NCBI GenBank assembly: GCA_963169665.1
Contig: CAUJET010000155.1
Span: 85,041-149,040, forward strand
Direction: 5' to 3'
From: Actinomycetota bacterium
GTDB taxonomy: Bacteria > Actinomycetota > Acidimicrobiia > Acidimicrobiales > Ilumatobacteraceae
DNA length: 64,000 nucleotides
Shown here: in pieces, positions 41,590 through 52,600 of the stretch
Numbering within the stretch: the first letter of the stretch is position 1
Layout of the letters: each line of letters opens with the position of its first letter
Notes under the pieces: model-generated
Seen by the model: only the letters and a program-made list of their open reading frames with translations
Databases searched by the model: none
Told to the model about the DNA's origin: nothing
Translations under genes and position numbers: made by a program

Positions 41590-42617
41590 GCGACCACGAT
41601 CCGGACGGGATCGACCATGCGACGACCGTCGCGGCCGGGCCTGCTCGGGTCGGGGTGCGGCGCGTCGTCGTCGCGGTCGCGGCGCTCCTGGTGGTGCTCG
41701 TCGCTGCCGTGTCGTCGTGGTCGGGGATCCGTGCCTCGCATCCCGCCTACCTGCTGGTGCTGGTGGTGATCGTGCTCGTCGCGACGACCGTGCTCGCGGT
41801 GTGGGGCGGTCGAGTGTGGCAGGAGCGCCGTACCCCACGTGGTGCTCGGAGCGTGCGCACGACGGTGCGCACCCTGCTGGCCGGCACGACCCTCGTCGTG
41901 GTGATCGCGGTCGTGATGTACTTCCGGCCGCTCACGGCGTCGCCGTCAGCCGTGGCACAGCTCGCCGACACGGCGGAGGTGGACGTCACCGAGTCGCTGA
42001 CCACGATCGAGTTCGCACCGGCCGCCGGTGCGACCACCGGCCTGGTGTTCTACCCCGGCGCGCTGGTGGACCCGCGGGCCTATGCGACGACGCTGCGGCC
42101 GCTCGCGATCGCCGGGTACCTCGTGGTCGTCGTGAAGATGCCGATGGGCGTCGCGTTCTTCGACTCAGGCGCGGCCAGCGACGTGATGGCCGAGCACCCG
42201 ACGATCGAGCACTGGGCCATCGGCGGGCACTCGCTCGGGGGCGCGGTGGCGTCGATCTTCGCCCGCGATCACCGGGGGGACGGGGGCGACGGGGGCGACG
42301 GCGACGGTGAACGTGCGGTGGACGGGCTCGTCCTGTGGGCTGCGTACCCGACGAGCCCGATGGCCGACGTCGACGACCTCGCCGTGCTCTCGGTGTCGGC
42401 GGCGAACGACGGCCTCGCGACCCCCGACGACATCGCCGACTCGGTGGCCGACCTGCCGGTCTCGGCGGAGTTCGTCACGGTGCCCGGTGCGGTGCACGCC
42501 TTTTTCGGCGACTACGGGGACCAGGACGGCGACGGCGAGCCGACCGTGTCGCGCCAGGACGCCCAGGCACGGATCGTGGCCGTGACGTCGGCGTTCCTGG
42601 CCACGCTCGGTGCGTGA
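41586..42617 (+). CDS. Membrane-anchored alpha/beta hydrolase
   Basis: A 343-residue protein with three hydrophobic segments (about 22-42, 48-70, 92-111) followed by an external alpha/beta hydrolase domain. TTGLVFYPGALVDPRAYAT starts the domain, GGHSLGG carries the nucleophilic Ser, and VPGAVHAFFGDYG carries the His. The sequence resembles the Abhydrolase_5 group. A short Gly/Asp-rich insert (DGGDGGDGDG) and a DQDGDGEPT segment could bind calcium; this is inference. The GTG start at 41586 overlaps the molybdopterin gene stop (GTGA). It may hydrolyse an ester outside the membrane. It converges on the cyclase gene. Confidence 0.82.
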   Translation: MSDHDPDGIDHATTVAAGPARVGVRRVVVAVAALLVVLVAAVSSWSGIRASHPAYLLVLVVIVLVATTVLAVWGGRVWQERRTPRGARSVRTTVRTLLAGTTLVVVIAVVMYFRPLTASPSAVAQLADTAEVDVTESLTTIEFAPAAGATTGLVFYPGALVDPRAYATTLRPLAIAGYLVVVVKMPMGVAFFDSGAASDVMAEHPTIEHWAIGGHSLGGAVASIFARDHRGDGGDGGDGDGERAVDGLVLWAAYPTSPMADVDDLAVLSVSAANDGLATPDDIADSVADLPVSAEFVTVPGAVHAFFGDYGDQDGDGEPTVSRQDAQARIVAVTSAFLATLGA

Positions 42618-42655
42618 GGGTTCGACCGGTCGGGTGGGGTGGCATGGACGGCGCG

Positions 42656-45600
42656 TCAGCCACCGCTGAGCAACACCGCGACCGATAGGTCGGCGGCCAG
42701 CGCCCGTCCGGCGGCCAGCGCCCGTCCGGCGACCTCGGTGCCGGTGGCCCCGAGCGCCTGGAGCCCTGCGAACGCGGGTCCGATCAGACGATCGACCCGT
42801 GCCTGCTCGTTCGGTGGCAGCGGGGCGCCGAGCGATTCGCGAAGGGCGGCAGCGAAGCCGGCGCACCGGAGTGCTTGTTCGAACCGTCCGGTCGCGGCGG
42901 CGACACCGGCGTGATCCTCGACCAGATAGGCGATCATCGTGCGGTCGTCGAGCTCGAGGCTGAGCTGCAGGCTCTCATCCAGCAAGGGCACGGCGTCGGT
43001 GTGGCTGCCGATGTCGACGAGCACGTCGGCGAGGGTGATGAGCGACAGGTTGAGTCCGGCGCGGTCGCCGAGCTGGCGCCGGATGCCGAGGCATTCGCGC
43101 AGCAGATCCTGGGCCTCGTCGTAGTCGCCCTGGTCGGCCGCCACGCATGCCTGGTTGTTGAGCAGCTGCCCGGTGCTCCAGCGATCGCCGATCTCGCGGA
43201 ACAGGCCGAGGGCTTCGTCGTTCAGCCGTCGGGCCTCGGCGAGGTCCTGTTGGAAGCGAGCGATCACGCCTTGGTTCGTGAGCAGCACGGCCTCACCGGG
43301 CTTGTCCCCGAGTCGCCGCCGGAGCTGCAGGCTCAGTTCGTTCAGCCGCCGGGCCTCGTCGTAGTCGCCCTGCCAGATGGCCACGACGCCGGCGCCTTTC
43401 AGGGAGTGGGCGAACGCCTCGTCGCGGAGGTCGGGATCGCCCACCGATGCGGCGATGTCGAGGCTCTCGTCGTAGTGGGTGCGCGCCTCGGCGTAGCGGC
43501 CTTGGAGCCGGTACACCTCACCGATGTCGGCGACGACGAGGCTCGTCGCAGCCAGGTCGCCGGCGGCGAGCGAACTCGCTTGCGCCCGCTGCATCCATTC
43601 GAGCGCCTCGCCGTATGCGCCCCGCTTGCGATCGAGCACGCCGAGCGCGCGCTGGGCGCCGGCCGCGAGTCCGGCGTCGCCGAGCTCGACAGCGAGCTGG
43701 AGGGCCTCGCGGTCGGCTGCGTCAGCTGCGTCCCAGTCGCCGACCGTGTCGAGCACGGCACCGAGTCGGACCAGCACCGCGGCACGAGTGGCACCGGTGT
43801 CGATCGCCGCGGCGCGACGGAAGTAGTCGATCGCTGAGATGTTCGCGAACGCTGCCTGCGCTGCCTCGCCGGCTCGGCGGAGGTACTCGCGCCGCTTCGG
43901 CACGTTCTCCGTGCGGTCGTAGTGGTGTGCGAGCAGGTCCAGCACCTGATCGACCACGCCGCCGCGCTTGTCCTCGATGTACTGGGCGATCTGTTCGTGC
44001 AACACGGCGCGGGTCGCGAAGGCCAGCGTCTCGTATGCCACCTCCTGGGTGAGGACGTGGCGAAAGAGGTAGGCAAGCTCGGGTTCGGGTGACTCGAGCG
44101 TGGTGAGCTCCTGCTCGGCCAGCACGTCGAGGTCGCGCAACACGTCGTCGAAGTCGGCGCCGGGGCGGTGGACGCCCCAGAGCATCGCCACGTGGAACAG
44201 GCGCCCGATCACGCTCGCGACCTTGAGCATGGTCCGCTGGTCCTCGGTGAGCTGATCGATGCGCCCGAGGATCAGGCTGTGCAGACTGTCGGGGAGTTGC
44301 AGCCGCTCGAGTGACGCCGGGTCGGAGGGGTCGATGCCCCGGTCCTCGAGGTAGTTGACGAGCTCTTCGATGTAGAACGGATTCCCCTCCGCCCGAGCGC
44401 ACACCAGATCGAGCAGGGTGGGGTCGGCCACGACCCGCTCGCCGTACAGCTGACGGAGCTTCGCCGTGGCGAGCGCCCGGAGTTCCCCGTCGGCGAGCTC
44501 GGCCAGGCGGACCTCGGTGAAGTGCGGGAGCCTGCTCACGCGTGGCGCCGCCAGGTAGGTGGCCTCGGTGGGCCGGTACGCCGTCAGGATCGTCACCGGG
44601 AGATCGACGATCGACCGGCCGATCACCTCGAGCAGGTCGTGGGAGAGCGGGTCGAGCCAGTGGGCGTCCTCGATGACGAGCAGCACCGGCCCGATCGCCG
44701 CGACCCGGGCACGCAACACCGAGACGAGGAGTGCCTCGAGTGAGGCTTTTCGCAGCGCTGCGTCGAATGTCGCGGTCAGCTCGTTGTCGGGGATCGGCAG
44801 GTACACCGCGACGCCGAGGAGGGGGAGGCGTTCGGCGAGCGCGGGATCGATCGCGTCGAGCTCAGCGGCGAGATGGCGGCGCTGTTGTTCGTGCGACATG
44901 GCGCCGTCGAGACCGAAGATGCCGCGCCAGATCGCGTGCCAGACGAGATAGCTCGCGTTGATGCCGAACGATTGGCACTCGCCGCCGTAACAGGTGACGC
45001 CGGCGGCCTCGGCGCGCCGAAGCACTTCGCTGACGAGCCGTGACTTGCCCATGCCTGCGTCGCCCACGAGGCCGAGGATCTGCCCGCTGCCGCCGAACGA
45101 GCGGTCGAGGGCCTCGGTGAGCGCGTCGAGTTGCTCGGTTCGACCGAACAGCGGGAGGGCGTAGTCGCGATCGCGCAGGCGAGTGGTGGCTCGCACCCGA
45201 TGGCCGAGCACGCGGGCGACGGCGATCGGTTGTGACTTCCCCTTCACCGTGATCGCGGGCAGGTCTTCCCAGACGAACGGCACGGCGGTCGCGCGACGCA
45301 CGCTCGCCTCCACGAGCACCTCGCGGTCGCTGGCCCGCTGCATCAGCCGCGCCGACAGGTTGACCGGATCACCCATCACGCCGTAGCAGCGACGGGTCGT
45401 GCTCCCGCAGGCGCCGGCACGGGTGCGCCCCTGGGCGATGCCGATCTGGAGCGACGTGATCGACGGTGACTCCAGGTCACGCAGCTCGAGCGCTGCCGTG
45501 ACGGCCCGTACCGCGTCGTCACCGTGCGCGATGGGTGCCCCGAAGGTGGTGTTGATGTAGCTGCCCTTGTCGCCGATGGTGACCTGCAGGATGAACGCAT

Positions 45601-46594
45601 CGAAGCGCTGCAGCACGCGCTGGGTGGCCTGCACCAGCGAGTCGAGATGCGTGCCGGCGTCGGGGTCCCCGTCGAAGTCGATGCCGTCGAACCGCATGAA
45701 CAGCGACACCGCCGGCCGCAGTTCGGTGAGGTATTCGCCCTGGCCGCCGGCGAGTCGGTCGGCGACGGGCGGGATCATCCAGCTGCGGCGGGTTGCCGGG
45801 TCGAGCGCGTCGTCACCATCGGTCGGCCAGGGATCGGTGGGGACCGACGCCGCCATCGCGGTCACGACCGCGAACCGCTCCTCCTCGCCAGCGGGCTGGT
45901 CGTCTCCCGTGCGCCAGGCGCTGATGACCAGCCCGGCAGCGGTGGTCTGCCGGTCGGCTGATCCGGCAGGCGGGGCGGACAGGGCCACCACCGTGGCCTC
46001 GTCGATCACGATCTCGCCTGCTTCGGCCTGGTGTTCGGCCGACGCGAGGCGTCGCACCGTGTCGCCGGCCAAGGTGTCGATCAGCTGGATCGACGGGTCG
46101 CCGACGACGAAGCGGACGGCCGGTCCCGTGGTGACGGCCACCTTGACGGCGAGGGTGACGTCACCTTCGTCGCCCACGCGCACCGAGGTGAACCCGGCCA
46201 TCGCCCGCTGCAGCGCGAGGCCGCATGCGACCGCCCGTTCGGCCGCCGAGGGTCGCTCGACGTCCGGAGGGCGACTCGACGCATCAGCCTGGCCGTCGGG
46301 CAGGGGTGCGTCGTCGAACCAGCAGGTGATCGCGTCGCCGCTGTAGACGATCACGCTGCCGCGACGATCTGCCACTTCGCGCACGAGCGCGTCGTAGATG
46401 CGGTTGAGTTCGATCAGCAGTTGCTCGGCGCCCCGCTGAGGGCCGTAGGCGCGGACCAGCGCCTCGGTGAGCGGCGTGAAGCCCGAGATGTCGGCGAACA
46501 ACGCCGAACCGGTGCACCGGCGCGGGAGATCGACGCCACGCGCCAGGGCATGGCGTCGATCCTCCGGGAGATAGGCGACGGCGGACTCGGTCAC
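42656..46594 (-). CDS. Soluble-adenylyl-cyclase-like protein: two cyclase domains, AAA ATPase, TPR
   Basis: A 1312-residue cytoplasmic protein with the domain order of animal sAC (ADCY10). Cyclase domain 1 (about 28-190) has both metal-binding Asp: FADISGFT (Asp35) and YSGDAIT (Asp87), plus RGAEQL. Its own Asn/Arg motif is lost (AGDTVRRLAS). Cyclase domain 2 (about 290-450) lacks the first Asp (LFMRFDG) but keeps GDKGSY and the Asn412/Arg416 motif GDPVNLSARLM. The two halves would therefore make one complete active site. Residues about 505-512 are Walker A (GDAGMGKS), about 640 is Walker B (LLVIEDAHWLD), and about 900-1290 is a TPR array. The start is GTG 46594, 26 bases after the upstream protease gene stop. 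Confidence 0.92.
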   Translation of the reverse strand: MTESAVAYLPEDRRHALARGVDLPRRCTGSALFADISGFTPLTEALVRAYGPQRGAEQLLIELNRIYDALVREVADRRGSVIVYSGDAITCWFDDAPLPDGQADASSRPPDVERPSAAERAVACGLALQRAMAGFTSVRVGDEGDVTLAVKVAVTTGPAVRFVVGDPSIQLIDTLAGDTVRRLASAEHQAEAGEIVIDEATVVALSAPPAGSADRQTTAAGLVISAWRTGDDQPAGEEERFAVVTAMAASVPTDPWPTDGDDALDPATRRSWMIPPVADRLAGGQGEYLTELRPAVSLFMRFDGIDFDGDPDAGTHLDSLVQATQRVLQRFDAFILQVTIGDKGSYINTTFGAPIAHGDDAVRAVTAALELRDLESPSITSLQIGIAQGRTRAGACGSTTRRCYGVMGDPVNLSARLMQRASDREVLVEASVRRATAVPFVWEDLPAITVKGKSQPIAVARVLGHRVRATTRLRDRDYALPLFGRTEQLDALTEALDRSFGGSGQILGLVGDAGMGKSRLVSEVLRRAEAAGVTCYGGECQSFGINASYLVWHAIWRGIFGLDGAMSHEQQRRHLAAELDAIDPALAERLPLLGVAVYLPIPDNELTATFDAALRKASLEALLVSVLRARVAAIGPVLLVIEDAHWLDPLSHDLLEVIGRSIVDLPVTILTAYRPTEATYLAAPRVSRLPHFTEVRLAELADGELRALATAKLRQLYGERVVADPTLLDLVCARAEGNPFYIEELVNYLEDRGIDPSDPASLERLQLPDSLHSLILGRIDQLTEDQRTMLKVASVIGRLFHVAMLWGVHRPGADFDDVLRDLDVLAEQELTTLESPEPELAYLFRHVLTQEVAYETLAFATRAVLHEQIAQYIEDKRGGVVDQVLDLLAHHYDRTENVPKRREYLRRAGEAAQAAFANISAIDYFRRAAAIDTGATRAAVLVRLGAVLDTVGDWDAADAADREALQLAVELGDAGLAAGAQRALGVLDRKRGAYGEALEWMQRAQASSLAAGDLAATSLVVADIGEVYRLQGRYAEARTHYDESLDIAASVGDPDLRDEAFAHSLKGAGVVAIWQGDYDEARRLNELSLQLRRRLGDKPGEAVLLTNQGVIARFQQDLAEARRLNDEALGLFREIGDRWSTGQLLNNQACVAADQGDYDEAQDLLRECLGIRRQLGDRAGLNLSLITLADVLVDIGSHTDAVPLLDESLQLSLELDDRTMIAYLVEDHAGVAAATGRFEQALRCAGFAAALRESLGAPLPPNEQARVDRLIGPAFAGLQALGATGTEVAGRALAAGRALAADLSVAVLLSGG

Positions 46595-46619
46595 GACACC
46601 GCCGAGTGTCGCGCGTGGA

Positions 46620-49600
46620 TCAGCACCTCGGCGACGACGAGCGTGCCTGCACGGTCGTGCCGTGGAGTGTCCAGTTCAGCGAGCTGCCGTTGAAGTCGAC
46701 GGTGAACACGTTGCGCTGATTGCCCGGCATGAACACCTGAGGTTGGCCGCGGAACCCGGGCAACGGGTTGAAGGTGTTCTCGAGGAGTGGCACGGTGGGT
46801 GAGGCGATCGGGAACGGTGCCGGATTGTTGTAGCCGTAGACGGCCCGGTAGCGCAGGGCGTTGCCCGGGCCGCGATCGGTCACGCACTGACGTACCGGGG
46901 TGACCCGCTGGCTGATGCCCGTCCTGACGGTGATGTCGTCGGTGCCACAGTTGTTCTGCGCATCGCACACCCGGATGGTCACCGTTCGTGTGCCGGCCGA
47001 GCCGTAGATGAACGCAGCTGCGAAGCGGCCGTTGGCGGCGAGGGCGAACGGGGTGAACGGACCGGTGGGGGTCCACCGCGCCCATGCCCGATAGGGCGCC
47101 GTGCCGTCGGGGTCGGTGTAGGTGCCGTTGATCACCACCACGTTGCCGCGGAAGCCGATCTCCTGCAGGCCCGTCACGCCCATGTCGGCCACGACCACGG
47201 GTGCCACGGCCACCGTGGAGGCGATGGTGAGGGTGGCGGTGCCGCTCTGGGAGGGCGAGTAGTTCGGGTCGGCGACAGCGATCGTCTGGCCCTGACCGAA
47301 GGAGGCGCGCACCGTGTAGGTGCCCGCCGGGAGGTCGACGACCCCGAGGCGTGCGTCGCCCCATGCATCGGCGATCACCGAGCGTTCGAGCGTGGTGGTC
47401 CCGGTGGTGAAGGAGAACACGATCGGCTTGCCACCGAGCTTGCGCCCGAGGGAGTCGGTGAGTGTGGCGACGATGCCGGTGGACTGTCCGGGGGTGATCG
47501 TCACCGAGGCGGGGGTGATCGCCACCGACGTGCCCTGGCGGGTGACGGTGATGGAGCTGCTCGCGGTCGCTGCCCGCAGGTCGGCGGCGCCGCGGAAGCT
47601 CACCTGCACCGGGTAGTCGCCGGGTGCGACGGTGGACGTGATCGTCGCGGAGGCGCTGCCGCCGGCATCGGTGATACCGATCGCGGTCTGGCCGCCCACG
47701 TCGAACACGAGTGCCCGGCCGGCCAGCGTGGCCGATCCGGCGAGCTGGGCGCTGACGGTGACGTTCGAACCGAACGCGACGGAGCTGGGTGAGCCGTTGA
47801 TGAACACCGCGCTCGCCGCCGGAGCCGGCGGCGTCACCGTGACGTCAGGCGTGCGGTAGTAGGCGCCGAGGTTGGTCGACAAGGTGGTGAGACCACCACC
47901 GCCGACCGCCTGCACCATGAACCGCATCGCCGCGGCATCGGCGGCGCTCGGTGCGGTGAGGGTGCCGGTCCACAGCGTCGGATCGTCGGGATCCTGCACG
48001 AGGTCGAGCGGGGCCCAGGTGCCGTGGAAGGCGCTGCCGGGTTCACCGGTGTACAGCACCCACACGGCCTGGACGCCGGCCGAACCGTCGGCCAGTGCGT
48101 TCACCCGGAACGTGATCTGGTTGCCGAGCGCCGAACCCGTGACGCCGCTGATGTTCGGCGCCGCGGTGACGGCTGCGGAGCGGACCGCCGCAGAACCGTT
48201 CGGCCACCCCGACGGCAGGTAGTAGAGGGCGAGGTCGATGCCCGTCCAGCGACGCAGGGTGCCGTCGATCGCACCGAGCGAGGAGGATCGGAACTGCGCG
48301 GGGATCGCGACCACGCGGGTGGCGCCGCCGTCGATCGCGTCGTAGAAGTTCGGTGACCACACCTGGTTCGGGTAGAAGACCTCGGTGTTGAACGACTGGA
48401 TCGGTCGTGATGTCTCGGTCGTGGGCGCCGACGTCAGCGGCGTGATGCCGTTCGTGTCGGAATAGGTGCCACCGCGGAGCGCCACGCCGCGCAGGACGCG
48501 TCCGGCGACCGAGACGTTCTCGATCTGCTTCGGCAGCACCGGCTCGAACGGGTTGACCACGACACCGTCACGACCGGAGAGATAGGTCGTGTTCACGGTG
48601 CCACCACCGGCGAGGTTCTGCAGCGGCACGGTGTTCTGGGTGACCGTCGGCGCGATCGATGCCGTGGCCGTGGTGAGGCCGAAACCCACACCCGGCGCCG
48701 TGCCCACGCCGACCGTGCCGGGCACGATCGTGGCGTCGACGGGCGGCGTGATGCGCTGGCCGGGCATGTCGACCTGCATCATCGGCAGGCCGTACAGGGT
48801 CATCTCGACCAACGTCTTTTCGTCGATGCCGGTGATCTGCGCCGTCTCGGCCAGGTAGGTGCGCTTGGCGGCCACGAGTGCCTGGCCCATCGAGACGGGC
48901 CCGACGCCGGTGCGCATCTGTCGGGTGAGCTCGACGAACAGCCGCTCGCCGTACTCGGTGAGTTCGGTGTCGCCGTAGGCGTAGCCCGTGGCGGCGACGA
49001 AGGCCGCTGCCTGCTTGCGCAGGAACGCCTTGGCCCAGTCGGGGTCGGGCGAGGCGCCGGCGAGCAGGTCGCTCGACGGCAGGCTGAAGCCGCCGTGGCA
49101 GCCGAGCGCGAAGATGATCGTGTCGGCGTAGCTGGCGGCGGCCGCCTGGATCTCGGACGCAGCGAGCGTCGTGCGGTAGTCCGCTGCGAGCAGGTTGCCG
49201 GCGCTGAAGTGACCGGACATGACCACCACGTCGTGGTTGCCCGACAGCAGCGGTGTGCGCAGCTGGGCGGCCGTCCAGGCCGACGGCGCGCTCGGCGATT
49301 CGCCGGGCGCCTGGATGAGTTCGGTCGGGTTGGCGTTCGTGCCGAGCCGGAGCTCGTCGCTCACGACCTCGGCGGCGTCACCGACGAAGTCGTAGCCGGT
49401 GACGAGCGAGGACGTGGGCGAGACCACACCACCGGTGGCGATGTAGGCCGCGACCGCGGTGGACACGTCGGCGGCCGAGTCGACGAGGCGGCCGACGGCC
49501 AGGTCGGGCACGTCGAGGGTGAAGCCGGCGACGGAGAGCCGGTCGGACGAGCCGTAGAAGTCCTGACCCTTCACGAGGCCCGTGCGGAGACCGGCCTCGC

Positions 49601-52600
49601 TCGGGCTGTTCGGGTTCACCGGTGGCACGTACTCGCGCTCGTTGGCGAGGCCGGCGACGTCTTGCACCTGGTGGAACGGGATGACGTTGGCGCCGCCGGC
49701 GAGCACCACGTACTCGACCGGGTTGTTCACGCGGTAGGCGTCGATGACGGACTTGATCTCCTCGGCCACCTGGTTCTTGGCCTGCGGGCAGCCGGGGAGG
49801 TTGTCGGCCTGGGCGTTGGCCTGGGCGACGCGGCCGTAGGCGGGCGACGACAGATCGACCACCACGCCGGCCACCTCGGGGCGTGCGGCCAGGGTGGTCA
49901 ACGAGGTGAGGGCTGCGGCCTTCTCGGCGGCCGTGCCGGCAATGCGAGCCGAGTCGGTGAGGATCACCGAACGGACGCCCGCGTTCGGCGGCGTCGCCAC
50001 CCCACCACCCGTGATGGGGGTGACGGCGGCGCACACGCCGCCCGTCACCTGGATCGTCAGGTCGAACGGATCGGTGATGCTGTACGGGCCGACGACCCGG
50101 ACGTACAGGTTCTCCTGCAGGTCGAAGGTGTTGCGCTCGATCGTCTGAACGGCCGCGTACGGGTCCATCGACACCGCCATGACGCTGCGCCGTGCCGCGC
50201 TCGAGTACGCGTCGAGGGTGCCGGACGGGAGGGTGCCGGATGGGAGGGTGCCGCTGGGGAGGGTGCCGGACGGGAGCGTGCCGCTGGGGAGGGTGCCCGA
50301 TGGGAGGGTGCCGGACGGGAGGGTGCCGCTGGGGAGGGTGCCCGACGGCAGGGTGCCCGACGGCAGGGTGCCGGAGGGGAGGGTGCCGGAGGGGAGGGTG
50401 CCGGACGGGAGCGAACCGCTGGGGAGGGTGCCCGACGGGAGGGTGCCGGAGGGGAGGGTGCCGCTCGGGAGGGTGCCCGACGGCAGGAAGCCCGTCTCGA
50501 GGGTGCCGCTGGGCAGGGTGCCGGACGGGAGGGTGCCGCTGGGCAGGGTGCCGCTGGGGAGGGTGCCGGACGGGAGGGTGCCGGAGGGGAGGAACGCCAC
50601 GTCGGCGGCCTGGGCGCTCAGGGCGACCGCCGTCGTGGGGTTGGTGAGGCCGTTGTAGATCGGGTCGGGGTCACGGTGGAGGCTGATCGCGCTGCCGGGC
50701 AACCCGTTCAGGGTGACGCTCACCGTCGCGCCGGGCGTGACGGGGAACTGGAACCACTTCTCCTGCAGGTTGTCGGTGATGTACTGCGACACGGTGCCGT
50801 TGCTGGTCAGCTGGGCCTGGGCCCAGTTCAGGTTCGCGGTCGACACCGGTCGGCAGTAGGAGAACTCCGACGTGTCGCGGGAGATCGAATCGGTCGCGGT
50901 GGCGGTGATGCCGGCCGGCTCGGCGAGGCCGCCGGCGACGACGCGGTCGAAGACCACGATGCCGTCGGTTCCAGCGGCCGCGGTGAACGACCCGAGGTAC
51001 ACCTCACCTTCACCGAAGAACGAGGCGTCGCAGGCCGTGTTGGCGAAGATGTCGATCTCGTAGTTGCGGCCGGGCACACCCTCGAAGAAGCCGCCGACAC
51101 GGGTGGCCGTCAGATCGCTGTTGGTCGTCGCCAACGTGAGCACGGGATAGTTCTGGTAGTTGTTCGGGCCTGCGACGACGCCGGCGTGGTTGAAGTTCAC
51201 GCCGAGCGGGGCGATGTCGATCCCGAGGCCGCCGTTGCCGCTGATGCGGTTGCCGCGGATCTCGTTGCCGTCGCCCAAGGCCATGTCGATCGCGTAGAGC
51301 GAACCGGCGTTGGAGATCGTGTTGCCCTCGCCGACGCCGGTGCCGCCGATGAGGTTGTCGTTGCCGGTGATCAGGATCGACCGGTTCGGCGCGCCGGCGA
51401 GCGGGGCGCCGGTGACGTCGGTGCCGATGAGGTTGCCCTGGACGGCGTTGCGGTCGGCGCCCGCGAGGCGGAGGTGGTCGGCGAGTTGGGCGCCGGCGAT
51501 GACGTTGCCGCGACCGGGCGTGCCGATCACGTTGTCGTCGGTGCCGTTGACGAACACGCCGATCTGGCGCGAACCCGATGCGGCGGTGCCTGCGGCGTTG
51601 GTGCCGATGAAGTTGCACTCCAGGGTGTTGCCGTCGCTGTTCAGGAACAGGCCGTGCGACGTGTCGCCGTTGATCACGAGACCACGGGCGGTGAGCGCAC
51701 CCGGGCCGAACGTCTGGAACGCCGCGTACCCGCTCGTGGGCGAGATCTGGATGACCGGAGTCGGCGGCCAGGTACCGCAGGCGGCGCCGGTGCCGACCGT
51801 GCCGTCGATGATGACCGGCTGGGTGATGGTCGGCAGGTCGGTGGCCGGCGAGATGGTGGTGACCGCGGGGCCGGGGAAGGCGAACACGATCGTGTCGGTG
51901 GTGGGGTCGTCGTTGGCCTCCTCGATCGCGGCGCGAAGTGTGCAGATACCGCTCTCGCCGCCGATGTCGCACGTGCCGTCGGCTCCGGCGTCCGCTTCGT
52001 CGCCGGTGTCGTTCACGACCAGGGTGCGTGGGCCGACGAGGGTGGCGTACGGCGAGAACTCCGACGTGTTGCCGAGGGCGTCGGTTGATGTGGCGACGAT
52101 GCCGTCACCGATGAAGAGGTCCAGCCCGTCGGCCGAACCGAGCGTGGCCGTCGCCGTGCCGGGCGCGCCGATGGTGGTGCTGCCGAGGTGTTCACCGCCC
52201 TCCTCGAAGAATCCGTCGACCGCGTAGAAGTCGAGGGTGATCGGGTACTCGCTGTAGGCGGGCAGCGAGTCGATCGTGGCCTCGACCACCACCGTGTCGT
52301 CGAGGCCGATCTCGGCCGAGACGATCTCCGGGTGGTTCTGCAGGTCGTTGGTGCCGGCGTCCGGGTCGTCGAGGTCGTTGGCCGTCGGGCCGGTGATCGC
52401 CTCGAACAGCGGTCCGCGCTCCACCAGCTCGATGCCGGGGCCGTCGTTGTTGAAGAAGTTGTTCGGGGCGAATCGGTTGCGGCTGCCACTGAAGGCGATC
52501 AGGCCGTTGTCGATGTTGTGCGCGATCACGTTGCCCGTGAAGGAGTTGCCCGAGGCGAAGTTGCGGATGACCACGCCGCCGTAGAGGTCGGGCCCGCTGG

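Noticed and set aside
39130..41838. Open frame of 902 codons opposite the molybdopterin oxidoreductase
   Set aside because: The plus-strand frame carries all cofactor motifs; the opposite frame is His/Arg/Asp-rich without motifs and spans three real genes.
50221..50595. 15-base tandem array considered as CRISPR or intergenic satellite
   Set aside because: There are no spacers, the unit is a multiple of three, and it encodes a conserved pentapeptide inside a large gene.
50221..50595. LPSGT repeats considered as sortase sorting signals
   Set aside because: The motif is LPSGT rather than LPxTG and there is no following membrane helix or basic tail.
49095..52088. Open frame of 997 codons opposite the giant protease gene
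   Set aside because: It reads through the 15-base repeats as a GAGRE-type low-complexity string and has no recognisable fold. The minus-strand gene has signal peptide, catalytic motifs and a good ribosome site.
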